A stretch of 64,000 nt of DNA from Lumbricus terrestris (GCA_949752735.1 OX457047.1:18832207-18896206); one strand, 5' to 3'. Numbered from the stretch's first letter, positions 24,367 through 35,235 are shown. Translations and numbers: made by a program. Notes: generated by a model from the sequence alone, not told the origin.

Positions 24367-24690
24367 TTAGACAACACGACCAACAACCGTGGGCTCAATT
24401 TCCGTGTAGCCTATGTGTCCAATGTCTTCTTCGCAATGTCTCTCCACTCGAGTCTGTTCCGGTCGAGTCGCATGCCCAAGCTTCTGGAGGTCTGCTCTAC
24501 ACCACTCTTTAATATCATCCATCCACTCTCGATGCGGCCTTCCTCTTTTGTTGGTGTCCTTCATCATTCCAAAAATCAGGGTTTTGATCTTTCTGTCCTC
24601 ATAGGCTACGTTGGCGGACAGGGAGCCGACGTAGGGCCTCTGCCATGTAACGAAAAGGCGTGACCGAATCTGGGTATTTTTTTTAACCAA
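24367..24690 (-). mobile_element. LINE ORF2 C-terminal fragment (right arm)
   Basis: Minus-strand counterpart of the fragment at 1290, reading GRPHREWMDDIKEW and RVERHCEEDIGHIGYTEIEP. Similarly degraded at both ends. Confidence 0.75.
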
Positions 24691-25279
24691 CAAGGCGCGC
24701 TGAGGAGCATGGGTGCGCGGTCGCGACGCCCACCCATCCAGACGGTGGTCAATGTAAAGCGATGAGCAGTAGGCTGAACAAGTCGGGGCAGAGATGAAGG
24801 AATTACTAGAGTTGGCCTAATATTACTGGAAACTGGAAGTAAATAAACTACGGGCAGTACGCACGAAGCTGATGCGACTGATAATGGCTGTCACGGCTAA
24901 GGCCATGTAAATGCGATGATAATAGCTGCGTGCGTGCGTGCGAGCGTGAGGATAGCTGATTACATTTCAGCATCGGAAATAATTACAGAACATCATTATC
25001 ACGTTTAAAAAACAGTCAGTATAGTTTTCCGATTTTTAAAGGAAGCACTAATTGAGACTGTAGGCCTATATACACGACACTTGATGTATCTTAATCACCA
25101 AGGTTCCTACCGCGTTTACTGCCAGCCGTCTACACTCTACACTGACAGGCTGACAGCCAATTGTATAATATGTCGATTGATTGAAGCGGTGAGCTTGCAT
25201 GGCTCATTACAAGTTAAGATCGTCGCTCTTCCCATACCTTCCGCTAGATGGCACTATGCCGCAAGAGAGAGATAGGGAG

Positions 25280-25512
<233 letters not shown>

Positions 25513-27191
25513 TATAGGTGCATTGTTCGGATCTCAAGCAAACCGCAAAAACGAGCTCGATATAAACTGTCTCTTTAGTTAATTCCGACAGTCATTTTCT
25601 TCCTCACTTTTCCATCTGCTTCACCCGCAAGAGTACAAAATAATCCATATCATGCATGTCGATCTTCTTGGAGCCGAAGGCGTCGATCACAAACCCAGCT
25701 CTAGCGAACTTTTCCGGGTTTAGGCCTAAGCCGGAAGCGTTTTGATGGCATATCCACATAGAAAACAGTATAGATGCACAATCCTGTCTATCAGCTAAGG
25801 CGATTGCCTCTGCAACATATGGATAATTATGACTGAATGTCCGAGTCCAATGACTCCAATCAGAACACGAATGAGCATAAGTTTTTCTGTAGCCTATATG
25901 ATAGAACATATATGTGTTCTACATGGCCTATTACATGCATTGAAGACCTCAGCCAAGTCAGAGAAAATTGGTTGCATGAGCTCGCCGAATGGATTCCTGT
26001 GACAGCCCAACGGAGAATGCAGCTAGAGGACTTGGTTGAATATTTATTTCCCCTCCTCCGGAGTTTCCGTGCTGAGAGTGCCTCTGAATAGCTATATTAC
26101 CCGAAGGCGCTATGTGAAATTTGTGAATGTATAGATGCAATGCTATCGACGTGGAATGAAGATTTGAATCAGATCGAGGGCATCAAATATACCGCAGGGC
26201 CAATGTGCTTTGCCTGGGGCGCCATTTGGGCTAGGGCTGGCTCTGCAAGACTATAGGCCTACATCTTCTGCATGAATTAAGTCTGCTGCTGTTGCTAATC
26301 CCCTCCTTCCCTCCTCTTCTCCCGATCCTCCTGATTATCATCTCCATCCTACCTCTCATTCTGGCTTACCGTTGCACCTACCACCTGCGTCTATTACATT
26401 AGATCATCGTCAACCACTTCCGCCATGGCAAGACGGACGGAGCCCAGCTTGCTTAAAGCAACGAAGAAGCCGCAGTAAAACTATAGTCTCCCAAGGGACC
26501 AAGGGTCCTTGAGAGGAAATAAATATGGAAAATGGGAGGGTCGGTAATTTTGACTGGCATTTTGGTTCAATGATTGTCAAGCCAGAGATATACTTTGATG
26601 CAATTAAGTATTTGTTTTAATTCATAGGGCCTTCACTGAACCCTGGATATGCTAATTTTTCGGGGAAATGGCTAAAAAATGTTTAAAACATGAAAATGTT
26701 AACGTAGATTTTTGGCGCCCTCTAGAAACTTGGGCGCCCCAGAAATTTGGCGCCCCAAGCACCTGCATGCATGCCTGCTTAATTATGCCTATGCCTATAA
26801 GGCCGGTCCTGACAGGGTCTGTTTCACGTGATAGGCCTATTTCAGCCTTTTTCAGGACTGTTTTTAATGAATTTTTTAAACTGCACAACCTCTCAATCCT
26901 TTCTCTTCCCATCCTCCATGGCAAATAACTTTCAATTGGAGGACAATAATATTGCCTTGTTCACTATGTATTTTTAACTGCACAGAAGTACTTCGAAGCA
27001 ATTGCGCAAATCCATTTGCAACTATAATATTCCTTTTAATGATTCAATCTGACACACCGCAGAACTATTACAGGTAGGCCCTACAGGTTATACGAAATAC
27101 GGCCCACTATATATATAGCACGACACGCAGGTCGGCTTTACAGCAGTGGGTTCGGTAACTTAACTAATGGCCTAAGTAGCCTACTGGATCA
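25513..27191. other. Intergenic, repeat debris and two unrecognised ORFs
   Basis: Minus 25909-25604 is open for 101 codons (ends LLRVKQMEK) and plus 25837-26091 for 84 codons (HELAEWIPVTAQRRMQLEDL). They overlap and neither resembles a family I know; an AG acceptor inside the first could make it an exon. 26190-26250 and 26700-26815 hold GGGCGCC hAT-end debris. 26860-27010 is a repeat also found at 37330-37475. Confidence 0.4.
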
Positions 27192-27199
27192 CTTCTGGT

Positions 27200-27325
27200 C
27201 AGTGGCGGCGCTAGGGGGGGACTAGGGGGCTAAGCCCCCTAAAAAAACCATCCATTTTTTCTCCCATGTAAAAATAGATTTACCCTCTTTAGCTCCCCAA
27301 AACTGAAATCCTGGCGCCGGCACTA
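27200..27325. mobile_element. hAT-type MITE, 126 bp
   Basis: Begins CAGTGGCGGCGCTAG and ends CTGGCGCCGGCACTA, with perfect duplications CTTCTGGT (27192-27199, 27326-27333). Shares ends and a CTAAGCCCC segment with the 3.6-kb element at 3000, so it looks like its miniature. Confidence 0.88.
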
Positions 27326-27424
27326 CTTCTGGTCGGCCAAGCCAGAAGTGGGAGGGGCTATCTTTATTTTTGGCAGAACCCGAGTCAAGCAACACAACAG
27401 CAAAGCGCCAATGGCAGCTAACAG

Positions 27425-27545
27425 AAATTTTAATAAATTAATGCCCTGAGCGAGGCTTGAACCCGGGTCGCGCGGATGACTCTCAGTTTAACGGCCAGCG
27501 CTCTCGATCTCCACTGATCTACGGCCGGGACATTTTGTGTAGAAC
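27425..27545 (-). mobile_element. tRNA-like SINE fragment
   Basis: Minus strand has A-box-like GTAGATCAGTGGAGATCGAG and B-box-like GGGTTCAAGCC with 3' GCGAGG. No 3' tail could be defined. Confidence 0.5.
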
Positions 27546-27731
27546 TGCACGTTACAAAAGCCCTGTGATATTTTATCCCCCCCTTAAAGCTATCCGCAGG
27601 GGATGAATTACGGTAATCTATCTCCCGGATGGAATATACCGGTCTAGACTAGGCCTCCGGGGATAAACCATTCTATCCCCTTTATTGAAAAACGCGTAAA
27701 ATTAAAAAAATTGATGTCAGGGCTTTTTTAA

Positions 27732-28800
27732 TGTGGTGAAAATAAGCCTCTTCGCCGGCTTAAACGTCGAACTCGAACCCTGTGCGCGTCTCACCAAAGC
27801 AAAGGACCAGGATGCACCGGTGACCAGGACACGTGACAGTTCGGCCTTCGTGGTCTATCGAAGGGCTTAAACGTTGAGTTTCCCCGACGACAATAGAACT
27901 TGACAAACGACACGAATTCTTCTTCTTCAGCAGAGTTTATTAATTCGTCGCAATCACTGTACAAAAGACCGCCAAACGACACAGGCGACATGCACCGGCT
28001 CTTAACTACATCTACTAGTTCACCACTTGACTACTGGCTACCAACGGACGTCTGTTACTCCTCCTCAACTACATCTATTAGCTACTCTCTCTAGGCAGGC
28101 TGAGCTATTTATAACCGCCCAGGAACATGGCCTAGAGAACAAGGGCTAAGGGGGCGTGGCCTACCAGAACATGGGCTACGGAACATGGGCTACGGAAAAC
28201 ATGGGCTACGGAACATGGCCTAGGAGGCGTGGCTTAGCAGAACATGGCCTAGGAGGCGTGGCTTACCAGAACATGGGCTATGGAACATAGCCTAGGAGGC
28301 GTGGCTTAGCAGAACAAGGCCTAGGAGGCGTGGCCTAGCAGAACATGGCCTAGGAGGCGTGGCTTACCAGAACATGGCCTAGGAGGCGTGGCCTATGGAA
28401 CACGGGCTAGAGCGGCAGAACATGGCCTAGGAGGCGTGGCCTATGGAACACGGGCTAGAGCGGCAGAACATGGCCTAGGAGGCGTGGCCTATGGAACACG
28501 GGCTAGAGCGGCAGAACATGGCCTAGGAGGCGTGGCCTATGGAACACGGGCTAGAGCGGCAGAACATGGCCTAGGAGGCGTGGCCTATGGAACACGGGCT
28601 AGAGCGGCAGAACATGGCCTAGGGAACACGGGCTAGAGCGGCAGAACATGGCCTAGGAGGCGTGGCCTATGGAACATGGGCTAGGAGGCGTGGCCTACCA
28701 GAACATGGGCTAGAAGGCGTGGCCTGGAGCGGCATCTCTCCGGGGCACCTAAATCGCCGCAGCGTCCCTCGGAACATGGCCCACCCCCAGGATCCTTACA
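27732..28800 (-). repeat. 3' LTR of the Gypsy element
   Basis: Same length and layout as the other LTR. The TATA box is at 28105-28113 (minus strand), AATAAA at 27936-27941, and the 48-bp U3 repeats at about 28388-28630. The TTAA target duplication lies immediately left. All open frames inside it are identical to those of the other LTR. Confidence 0.93.
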
Positions 28801-29326
28801 ATGCTCCCCCCGCTACGCTAGAGGGTGTCCCTACCCTCTGAACTGATAAAGCAGAGCCACATGGCTCAACAATAAGCAAAAAGCCAAACGTGGCTTTAAA
28901 ACAACGGTGGCCAACGAGCCGAGTCTATCGCCTATCAAAGTCTCAGGTCGACTTGACCGTACGCTTCAAATAACACGACCAACGGGTCGGACCAATCTAC
29001 TCAAAGTTCGCACAGCCTTTACCTCATAAAAGTGGCCAACGGGCCATCACGACCGCACTCAATTCCACATGTATATACTTGAAAACGGCCAACGGGCCTA
29101 ACATAATAAGTCCACATAGAGAATGGCCAACGGGCCTAACGTAAGCAGCGGCGAAGAGTCCAACAATCACACAATACTCTACACAAAAGAGGCCAACGGG
29201 CTTCATCGGCCAACAGGCCTAACGTAACAATTACCATTTCAAATGTTCGTTTGAAAAGTCCAAATTAACTGTTCATTCAGAAAGTCTTTTTCCGTATAAT
29301 CAGCGTTCAGAACGGCGTCGGCACGC
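28801..29326 (-). repeat. Gypsy 3' untranslated region with reiterated CCAACGGGC motif
   Basis: The 526 bp between the Gag-Pol stop and the 3' LTR holds about eight irregularly spaced copies of (G)GCCAACGGGCC or variants, at about 28912, 28979, 29034, 29087, 29122, 29189, 29207 and nearby. No ORF of note is present. The polypurine tract lies at the low-coordinate end. Confidence 0.7.
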
Positions 29327-32300
29327 CTAGCAATAACGTGCGGGGCGGCGAGTCGTCCGTTTGGGGCGATCGGTTCCCACAGCGAGGTGGGGAGCGACTA
29401 CATTGTCGGCCTCCGCACGCGAAGAGTTGTTTGCTATTCCTTCTTCTCCAAAACATGGGCGCAATTTGTCCACATGTGCGACGAATGGACGGGAATTCCT
29501 CGTTTTTCGGAGACGATAATTGACGGCACCACAATGTTCCAACACCACAAAGGGCCCGGTGTACATACGAGTCCATTTCGGGCTCCGACCCTGGTAACGT
29601 CGAGGGGTGTAATACCAGACCCGGTCGCCGGGAGAGAATTGCTGTGGACGGACGCGTAAATCATATGTATGCTTCCTTCTTTCAGCGGAGACCTTTAAGT
29701 GTTCACGCACCAAGCGATATGCGTCCTCCATACGCTCGGCGAACTCCTGGGCGTAGACGCTGTAGGACGTCGGGGATTGACCTTCATCGGGGGGTCGGCC
29801 GTAGACAAGGTCAATGGGCGCCCTGGTCTCCCGTCCGAACATCAAGAAGTTCGGAGTAAACCCCGTTGCGTCGTGCAACGAAGCCCGATAGGCGGCGAGG
29901 ACATGCGGCAGAACCTCGTCCCAATTCCTCTGATGGCTGTCTATTACCTTCCCCAGCATGGCATTCATGGTCCGGTGAAAGCGTTCGATTAACCCGTTCC
30001 CGCTAGGGTGGTAACTAGAAGTCCTTACTTTGTCGATGCCTAAAAGCTTACAAAGCTCCCCGAAAAGGATTCCGTCAAAATTCCTCCCTTGGTCTGTCAA
30101 AATTTGGAGGGGAACCCCATATCTGACAATAACGTTTTCTACGAGGGCTCTAGCAACCGACGTTGCCTCCTGATTAGCCATCGGAATAGCTTCTACGAAT
30201 TTTGTAAACCCATCCATCACCGTGAGAATATAAATATGCCCTCTACGACTACGTGGATGGGGCCCAGTTATGTCAATGCTTAGCCGCTCCCAGGGCTCCC
30301 CACAGGATAGTGGCTGCAGAAGTCCCTGCTTGGGTGGCTGACCACGGTGGTATTGGGCACAAGGGGAACACCGCCGACAAAACCGTTTGACATCGCCCGA
30401 CCATCCCGTCCAGTAGGCCCGGCGTCGTACCTGCCATCTCGTTCTGCGCACTCCCAAGTGACCCCCGGTCATACCGGTGTGTGCAAGCGTTAGAAATCTC
30501 TCACGTTCTGCTTTCGGCACCAATACCTGTTCTACGCCATCCGGCGTCCGGCGGAACATTACTCCGTCTATCAGATAAAGTCGGTCTCTCTGATGCCAGA
30601 AAGTCTTTATGGCTTCACTTTCTGAGAGGATCTCGACAAGATTGGGCGCTTCGGCGCCAACCTCTAGCCAGGCTCGTACAACTCGCAAGTCGGCGTCCTC
30701 GCGCTGACTCTTTTCCATCGAGCCATTAGGCTCCGTCTCAACGGTCGATGGGGTCGGTCCCACCACTTCCGTCACCGCGGCTACCGCAATCGGGTCAGAT
30801 AGACCGCACTGCCGACACAGTCGGCGCGAAAGCGCATCCGCATTGCCGTGCTTTCTGCCAGGCCGGTGGACAATTTGAAACTCGAACTCAGCCAGGCGTT
30901 CCAGCCATCGTCTCTGCTGGCCAATAGGTTCTGGCGTCCGCTGCAACCATTGCAGCGCAGCATGGTCGGTTCTCAGGACAAATGGTCGTCCCAACAAGTA
31001 CTGTCTATACAGCTTAGTAAAATACACTATAGCCAACAGCTCTTTCCGGGTCACGCAGTAGTTCCGTTCTGCGGCTGATAATAATCGGCTTCCGTATGCG
31101 ATCACCCGTTCCTCACCTTCCACGCTTTGGGACAGCACCGCGCCTATGCCTAAATCACTCGCATCGCAATCCAGGTAATACGTCCCTTCGTCCCGGGGGA
31201 GCGTTAAAATAGGCGCAGTCGTTAACGTAGTCTTGAGCGAGTCGAAAGCTTCCTGGCAGACTTCGTCCCACACAAAGCTTCTGCCCTTCTTGGTTAAGGC
31301 AAACAACGGAGCAGCCATCATCGAGAAATCACGCACAAACCTCCTATAATACGAGCAAAGTCCCACAAACGCTCTCACGTCCCGTAACCGTTGCGGGGTA
31401 GGCCATTCCACTACATCTTTTATCTTCGACGGATCCATTGACACCCCGTCCGGTGTCACTATGTGTCCCAGGAAACAGACGGTCCTCTGCAGTAAACGGC
31501 ATTTACTCGGCTTTAATTTAAGATTCGCGTCTCTCAGCCGCTGGAACACCTGTGTCAACCGATCTAAATGCTGTTCTGGGGTGTTTGCAAAGATTATAAC
31601 ATCATCCAAATAAACCAAGCAAATCTCGAAGTTGAGACCCGACAGGACGATATCCATAAGTCGCTGGAAGGTGGCGGGCGCGTTACACAAGCCAAATGGC
31701 ATCACCTTCCATTTGAACACACCCCGTCTAGTGACAAATGCGGTCTTATCGGCATCCTTCGTTTCCATGGCAACCTGGTGGTACCCACTCCTTAGATCCA
31801 AAGTACTGTACCAGCCCCCGCCGGCAAGGGAGTCTAAACACTCGTCTATCTTTGGGAGGGGATACGAGTCCTTCCTTGTCCGGTCGTTTAACTGTCTATA
31901 GTCAATACAGAACCTCAACGAGCCATCTTTCTTACGAGCCAGAACCACGTTAGATGCCCACTCACTCACCGCTGGCTCTATGACCCCATCTTCTAGCATA
32001 CTGTCCAACTGACTGTCCACGTAGACCCGATGTGGCAACGGGTGGCGCCTTAGCGGTTGCCTCACGGGGCGAGCGTCTCCCGTCTCTATCTTGTGGGTAC
32101 ACAAGGACGTCCTTCCTAGGTCTCGGTCGGCCACCGAGAAAACATCCCCATACTCCACCAACAATTCCTTGAGTCGTTCCCGAACCTCAGGGGGTACCTC
32201 CTCTGGTAAATCGGCTAACAACGCCTCCATCGGCGGACTCTCTTTAACCGGTTCAAATCCTGCAGTACCTGTCGCCTTCGACTCTATCTGCACCGGGTGC

Positions 32301-34099
32301 AAACCTCCCAGGCACTGATTCTTATTAAATCTCACCGGGTCTTCGTTTAAGTTTACAACTTGTACATGGGCATCGATCTCATCATTTATCACCACTCGGG
32401 CAAGATGCACACCGGGGCTGATTTCTTGAGCCTCGGTCATCCAAGCGGGAGCAACCGTGGTCAGGTTCCCGTAGAGAGTTTTAACCGGGACATCCCTTCG
32501 GCACTTAGGCAATACTACGACCTCCTCGGCAACGATAACGCGCCGGCACCAATTAGAGCCATTGCCCCGCACAAGAGAAATGCGTCTCTTTCCCACAAAT
32601 AATGCCCCTGCACCAAATCCCAGTCTACAACGGTGCTCTCTGAGCCAATCCATGCCCAACATAGGTTCTACTATTTGGTCAGACACCAGAAACGTGGTCG
32701 GGATTTCAAAACCTCTCCCAATCTTAATGGACACTAGGACCTCCCCAAGGACCCTAATTTCTGACCCATTAGCAGCCATCAAAGTACGATTACATGAACG
32801 AAGTTCTAACCCTTCGATGACGGAGGATGGCACCAGGCTGACTTCTGATCCAGTGTCGATCAGGCACAGCTGCTGTCGTCCATTGATCGTCCCTCTGATG
32901 TAGATGGCGTTGTTGCTGGCTCTGTCCGGCAACGTCGATCGCGTAGTGTGGTTCATGGCTACTGGTTCCGGCTGCATCGGTTCCTCGGTTCCAGTCGTTC
33001 CGGCGTCGTTCCCGCGGTTCCGGAAACGGCGTGCTTGGCGGCAGTCACGAGCCACGTGACCGGTTCGGTCACAGTTGAAACACGTGACCGCCCGTCTCGT
33101 AGTCTCTTGCTGTCGGTCACCGTCGTTGCGATTTCCGGGACGATCGTTTCGTCCCCGATCGTTATCGTTCGAAGCTTGGCTCCGCAGCTCCCGCAGTTGT
33201 CGGTCAATCCGATCCTCTATCTCGCGCTGCCACTGGCGCTGGTCGTCCCGTTGCGCCGTCAGGAACCGGTCCAGCGTCGCTTGGAGCTGGGCACTCGGGT
33301 CGATCTCCTGAGTCCCACGAACCCGATTCGTCGGTCTCCTTCGGTCGTCGCTCTCGGATGCTCGTTGATAGGCCTCCAGACGCAGGGCTGTGCGGTATGC
33401 TTCGTCGAGAGTCTGCGGCTCTCGTTCTCGTACTTTCAATGAGAGTTCACGGTCTCGTAGGGCTTCCAGGAATGAGTCTTTCGCGATGATCTGGGTCGTC
33501 TCATTGGATGGGACGGGATACGCCAGGACTACGAGACGCCGAATCTCGTGCAACAGGTCGCTGAGACTTTCTTCCGCTCGTTGCCGTCTGTAATATAACT
33601 GGGCCCGGAAGGTTTCTGCTTGACCTTCCGACCCGTATCTCTGTCGGAGGCGTTCCACCAGCTCCTCATAACTCACGTCTGCTTGCGCGCCGAAGTCCCA
33701 AAGGAGTTGTGTCGCCGCTTTTTCCAACGCGCAGCGCAAATGGTCGACCTTGTCCGCCGGAGTCCATCGGTTATAGCGGGCGCACACTTCAAACTGTGCG
33801 TAGAAAGACTCCCAGGAACCTGTTCCATCAAAACGACCGGGTTTCATTGGCGCCGATCGCCTTCGCAGCAAGCCGTCGACGGTCTCCAGCAGATCCGTCG
33901 TCCGTACCGGTCGGTCCGTCCTCTCTCGGTAGCTTTGTCTCACCTGTGTCTCGTCGTCTTCCCATCCGAATTCCACGTTCCGCAGCGGCGATCTTTCCAT
34001 CGTTGCTCTCCGGGCTGCTGGTGTTTCGCGGTCGGGAGGCGTGTTGGCGTCCCCAGTCGCCGAATACTGGATCGTGATTTCGTCGTCTCCGGTCAACAT
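29327..34099 (-). CDS. Gag-Pol polyprotein of Ty3/Gypsy retrotransposon
   Basis: A single 1,590-residue ORF with no internal stop. Gag occupies about residues 1-390 and ends with a CCHC zinc knuckle (C340-x2-C-x4-H-x4-C353, CFNCDRTGHVARDC). The aspartic protease has LIDTGSEVS at about 413-421. Reverse transcriptase covers about 690-870, with SLRFCIDYRQLN and the catalytic YLDD at 830-833. RNase H begins near 948 (LDCDASDLGIGAVL) and contains DHAALQWL. Integrase has an HHCC zinc finger (HTGMTGGHLG then CRRCSPCAQYH) and a DDE core including DITGPH, LTDQGRNF and SSYHPSGNGLIERFHR. The order PR-RT-RH-IN is diagnostic of Ty3/Gypsy. Gag and Pol are fused in one frame, so no frameshift is needed. No envelope ORF follows. 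The ORF starts 64 bp inside the 5' LTR edge. Confidence 0.96.
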   Translation of the reverse strand: MLTGDDEITIQYSATGDANTPPDRETPAARRATMERSPLRNVEFGWEDDETQVRQSYRERTDRPVRTTDLLETVDGLLRRRSAPMKPGRFDGTGSWESFYAQFEVCARYNRWTPADKVDHLRCALEKAATQLLWDFGAQADVSYEELVERLRQRYGSEGQAETFRAQLYYRRQRAEESLSDLLHEIRRLVVLAYPVPSNETTQIIAKDSFLEALRDRELSLKVREREPQTLDEAYRTALRLEAYQRASESDDRRRPTNRVRGTQEIDPSAQLQATLDRFLTAQRDDQRQWQREIEDRIDRQLRELRSQASNDNDRGRNDRPGNRNDGDRQQETTRRAVTCFNCDRTGHVARDCRQARRFRNRGNDAGTTGTEEPMQPEPVAMNHTTRSTLPDRASNNAIYIRGTINGRQQLCLIDTGSEVSLVPSSVIEGLELRSCNRTLMAANGSEIRVLGEVLVSIKIGRGFEIPTTFLVSDQIVEPMLGMDWLREHRCRLGFGAGALFVGKRRISLVRGNGSNWCRRVIVAEEVVVLPKCRRDVPVKTLYGNLTTVAPAWMTEAQEISPGVHLARVVINDEIDAHVQVVNLNEDPVRFNKNQCLGGLHPVQIESKATGTAGFEPVKESPPMEALLADLPEEVPPEVRERLKELLVEYGDVFSVADRDLGRTSLCTHKIETGDARPVRQPLRRHPLPHRVYVDSQLDSMLEDGVIEPAVSEWASNVVLARKKDGSLRFCIDYRQLNDRTRKDSYPLPKIDECLDSLAGGGWYSTLDLRSGYHQVAMETKDADKTAFVTRRGVFKWKVMPFGLCNAPATFQRLMDIVLSGLNFEICLVYLDDVIIFANTPEQHLDRLTQVFQRLRDANLKLKPSKCRLLQRTVCFLGHIVTPDGVSMDPSKIKDVVEWPTPQRLRDVRAFVGLCSYYRRFVRDFSMMAAPLFALTKKGRSFVWDEVCQEAFDSLKTTLTTAPILTLPRDEGTYYLDCDASDLGIGAVLSQSVEGEERVIAYGSRLLSAAERNYCVTRKELLAIVYFTKLYRQYLLGRPFVLRTDHAALQWLQRTPEPIGQQRRWLERLAEFEFQIVHRPGRKHGNADALSRRLCRQCGLSDPIAVAAVTEVVGPTPSTVETEPNGSMEKSQREDADLRVVRAWLEVGAEAPNLVEILSESEAIKTFWHQRDRLYLIDGVMFRRTPDGVEQVLVPKAERERFLTLAHTGMTGGHLGVRRTRWQVRRRAYWTGWSGDVKRFCRRCSPCAQYHRGQPPKQGLLQPLSCGEPWERLSIDITGPHPRSRRGHIYILTVMDGFTKFVEAIPMANQEATSVARALVENVIVRYGVPLQILTDQGRNFDGILFGELCKLLGIDKVRTSSYHPSGNGLIERFHRTMNAMLGKVIDSHQRNWDEVLPHVLAAYRASLHDATGFTPNFLMFGRETRAPIDLVYGRPPDEGQSPTSYSVYAQEFAERMEDAYRLVREHLKVSAERRKHTYDLRVRPQQFSPGDRVWYYTPRRYQGRSPKWTRMYTGPFVVLEHCGAVNYRLRKTRNSRPFVAHVDKLRPCFGEEGIANNSSRAEADNVVAPHLAVGTDRPKRTTRRPARYC

Positions 34100-34162
34100 T
34101 CTCGGTTGATTCTAGTTGTCGTCGTTCTGCAGGAAAGCTGTACACCCCACTTCTGGTACCAG

Positions 34163-35231
34163 TGTGGTGAAAAGAAGCCTCTTCGCCGGCTTAAACGTCG
34201 AACTCGAACCCTGTGCGCGTCTCACCAAAGCAAAGGACCAGGATGCACCGGTGACCAGGACACGTGACAGTTCGGCCTTCGTGGTCTATCGAAGGGCTTA
34301 AACGTTGAGTTTCCCCGACGACAATAGAACTTGACAAACGACACGAATTCTTCTTCTTCAGCAGAGTTTATTAATTCGTCGCAATCACTGTACAAAAGAC
34401 CGCCAAACGACACAGGCGACATGCACCGGCTCTTAACTACATCTACTAGTTCACCACTTGACTACTGGCTACCAACGGACGTCTGTTACTCCTCCTCAAC
34501 TACATCTATTAGCTACTCTCTCTAGGCAGGCTGAGCTATTTATAACCGCCCAGGAACATGGCCTAGAGAACAAGGGCTAAGGGGGCGTGGCCTACCAGAA
34601 CATGGGCTACGGAACATGGGCTACGGAAAACATGGGCTACGGAACATGGCCTAGGAGGCGTGGCTTAGCAGAACATGGCCTAGGAGGCGTGGCTTACCAG
34701 AACATGGGCTATGGAACATAGCCTAGGAGGCGTGGCTTAGCAGAACAAGGCCTAGGAGGCGTGGCCTAGCAGAACATGGCCTAGGAGGCGTGGCTTACCA
34801 GAACATGGCCTAGGAGGCGTGGCCTATGGAACACGGGCTAGAGCGGCAGAACATGGCCTAGGAGGCGTGGCCTATGGAACACGGGCTAGAGCGGCAGAAC
34901 ATGGCCTAGGAGGCGTGGCCTATGGAACACGGGCTAGAGCGGCAGAACATGGCCTAGGAGGCGTGGCCTATGGAACACGGGCTAGAGCGGCAGAACATGG
35001 CCTAGGAGGCGTGGCCTATGGAACACGGGCTAGAGCGGCAGAACATGGCCTAGGGAACACGGGCTAGAGCGGCAGAACATGGCCTAGGAGGCGTGGCCTA
35101 TGGAACATGGGCTAGGAGGCGTGGCCTACCAGAACATGGGCTAGAAGGCGTGGCCTGGAGCGGCATCTCTCCGGGGCACCTAAATCGCCGCAGCGTCCCT
35201 CGGAACATGGCCCACCCCCAGGATCCTTACA
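34163..35231 (-). repeat. 5' LTR of the Gypsy element, with tandem repeats in U3
   Basis: On the minus strand the LTR begins TGTAAGGATCCTGGG and ends CCACACA-type. A TATA box (TATAAATAG) lies at 34536-34544 and a polyadenylation signal (AATAAA) at 34367-34372, placing R between them. U3 contains five near-perfect 48-bp tandem copies (about 34819-35060) and many degenerate 'cctaggaggcgtggc' units on the rest of 34555-35160. These repeats also create a spurious open frame. Confidence 0.93.
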
Positions 35232-35235
35232 TTAA

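Larger units (their letters stand above)
140..25265. other. Large inverted segmental duplication (two arms and spacer)
   Basis: The left arm (about 140-15545) is matched in reverse complement by the right arm (about 19062-25265). Anchors: 150-330 with 25090-25255, 1290-1585 with 24367-24690, linker exons 3, 2 and 1, and the upstream blocks. Arms differ in length because of insertions, chiefly about 2815-8360, 8974-9397, 12849-14928 (left) and 19521-19719, 19888-20917, 23496-23740 (right). The true outer ends may lie beyond the microsatellites. Confidence 0.9.
27732..35231 (-). mobile_element. Complete Ty3/Gypsy LTR retrotransposon
   Basis: The element is 7,500 bp, with 5' LTR 34163-35231 and 3' LTR 27732-28800 (1,069 bp each), starting TG and ending CA. 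It is flanked by TTAA at 27728-27731 and 35232-35235, a 4-bp target duplication. The LTRs look almost identical; I noticed one substitution near the LTR end (aaaataag versus aaaagaag). The primer-binding site follows the 5' LTR after one base (minus strand TGGTACCAGAAGTGGGG, resembling a tRNA-Leu 3' end). A G-rich polypurine tract abuts the 3' LTR (about 28801-28815). There is one Gag-Pol ORF and no env. Intact ORF and near-identical LTRs suggest recent insertion. It lies in intergenic DNA, 1.8 kb upstream of the dsRBD gene. Confidence 0.97.

Noticed and set aside
26190..26815. A further complete hAT element with GGGCGCC ends
   Set aside because: End-like pieces exist at 26195, 26246 and 26814 but no pair shows an 8-bp duplication, so only debris is claimed.
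28388..28636. 82-codon frame of 16-residue repeats in the LTR
   Set aside because: A 48-bp tandem repeat is a multiple of three and lacks stops by chance; it lies in U3, upstream of the LTR promoter.
32948..34267. Plus-strand open frames of 164 and 215 codons
   Set aside because: They are antisense shadows of the Gag region of the Gypsy element.
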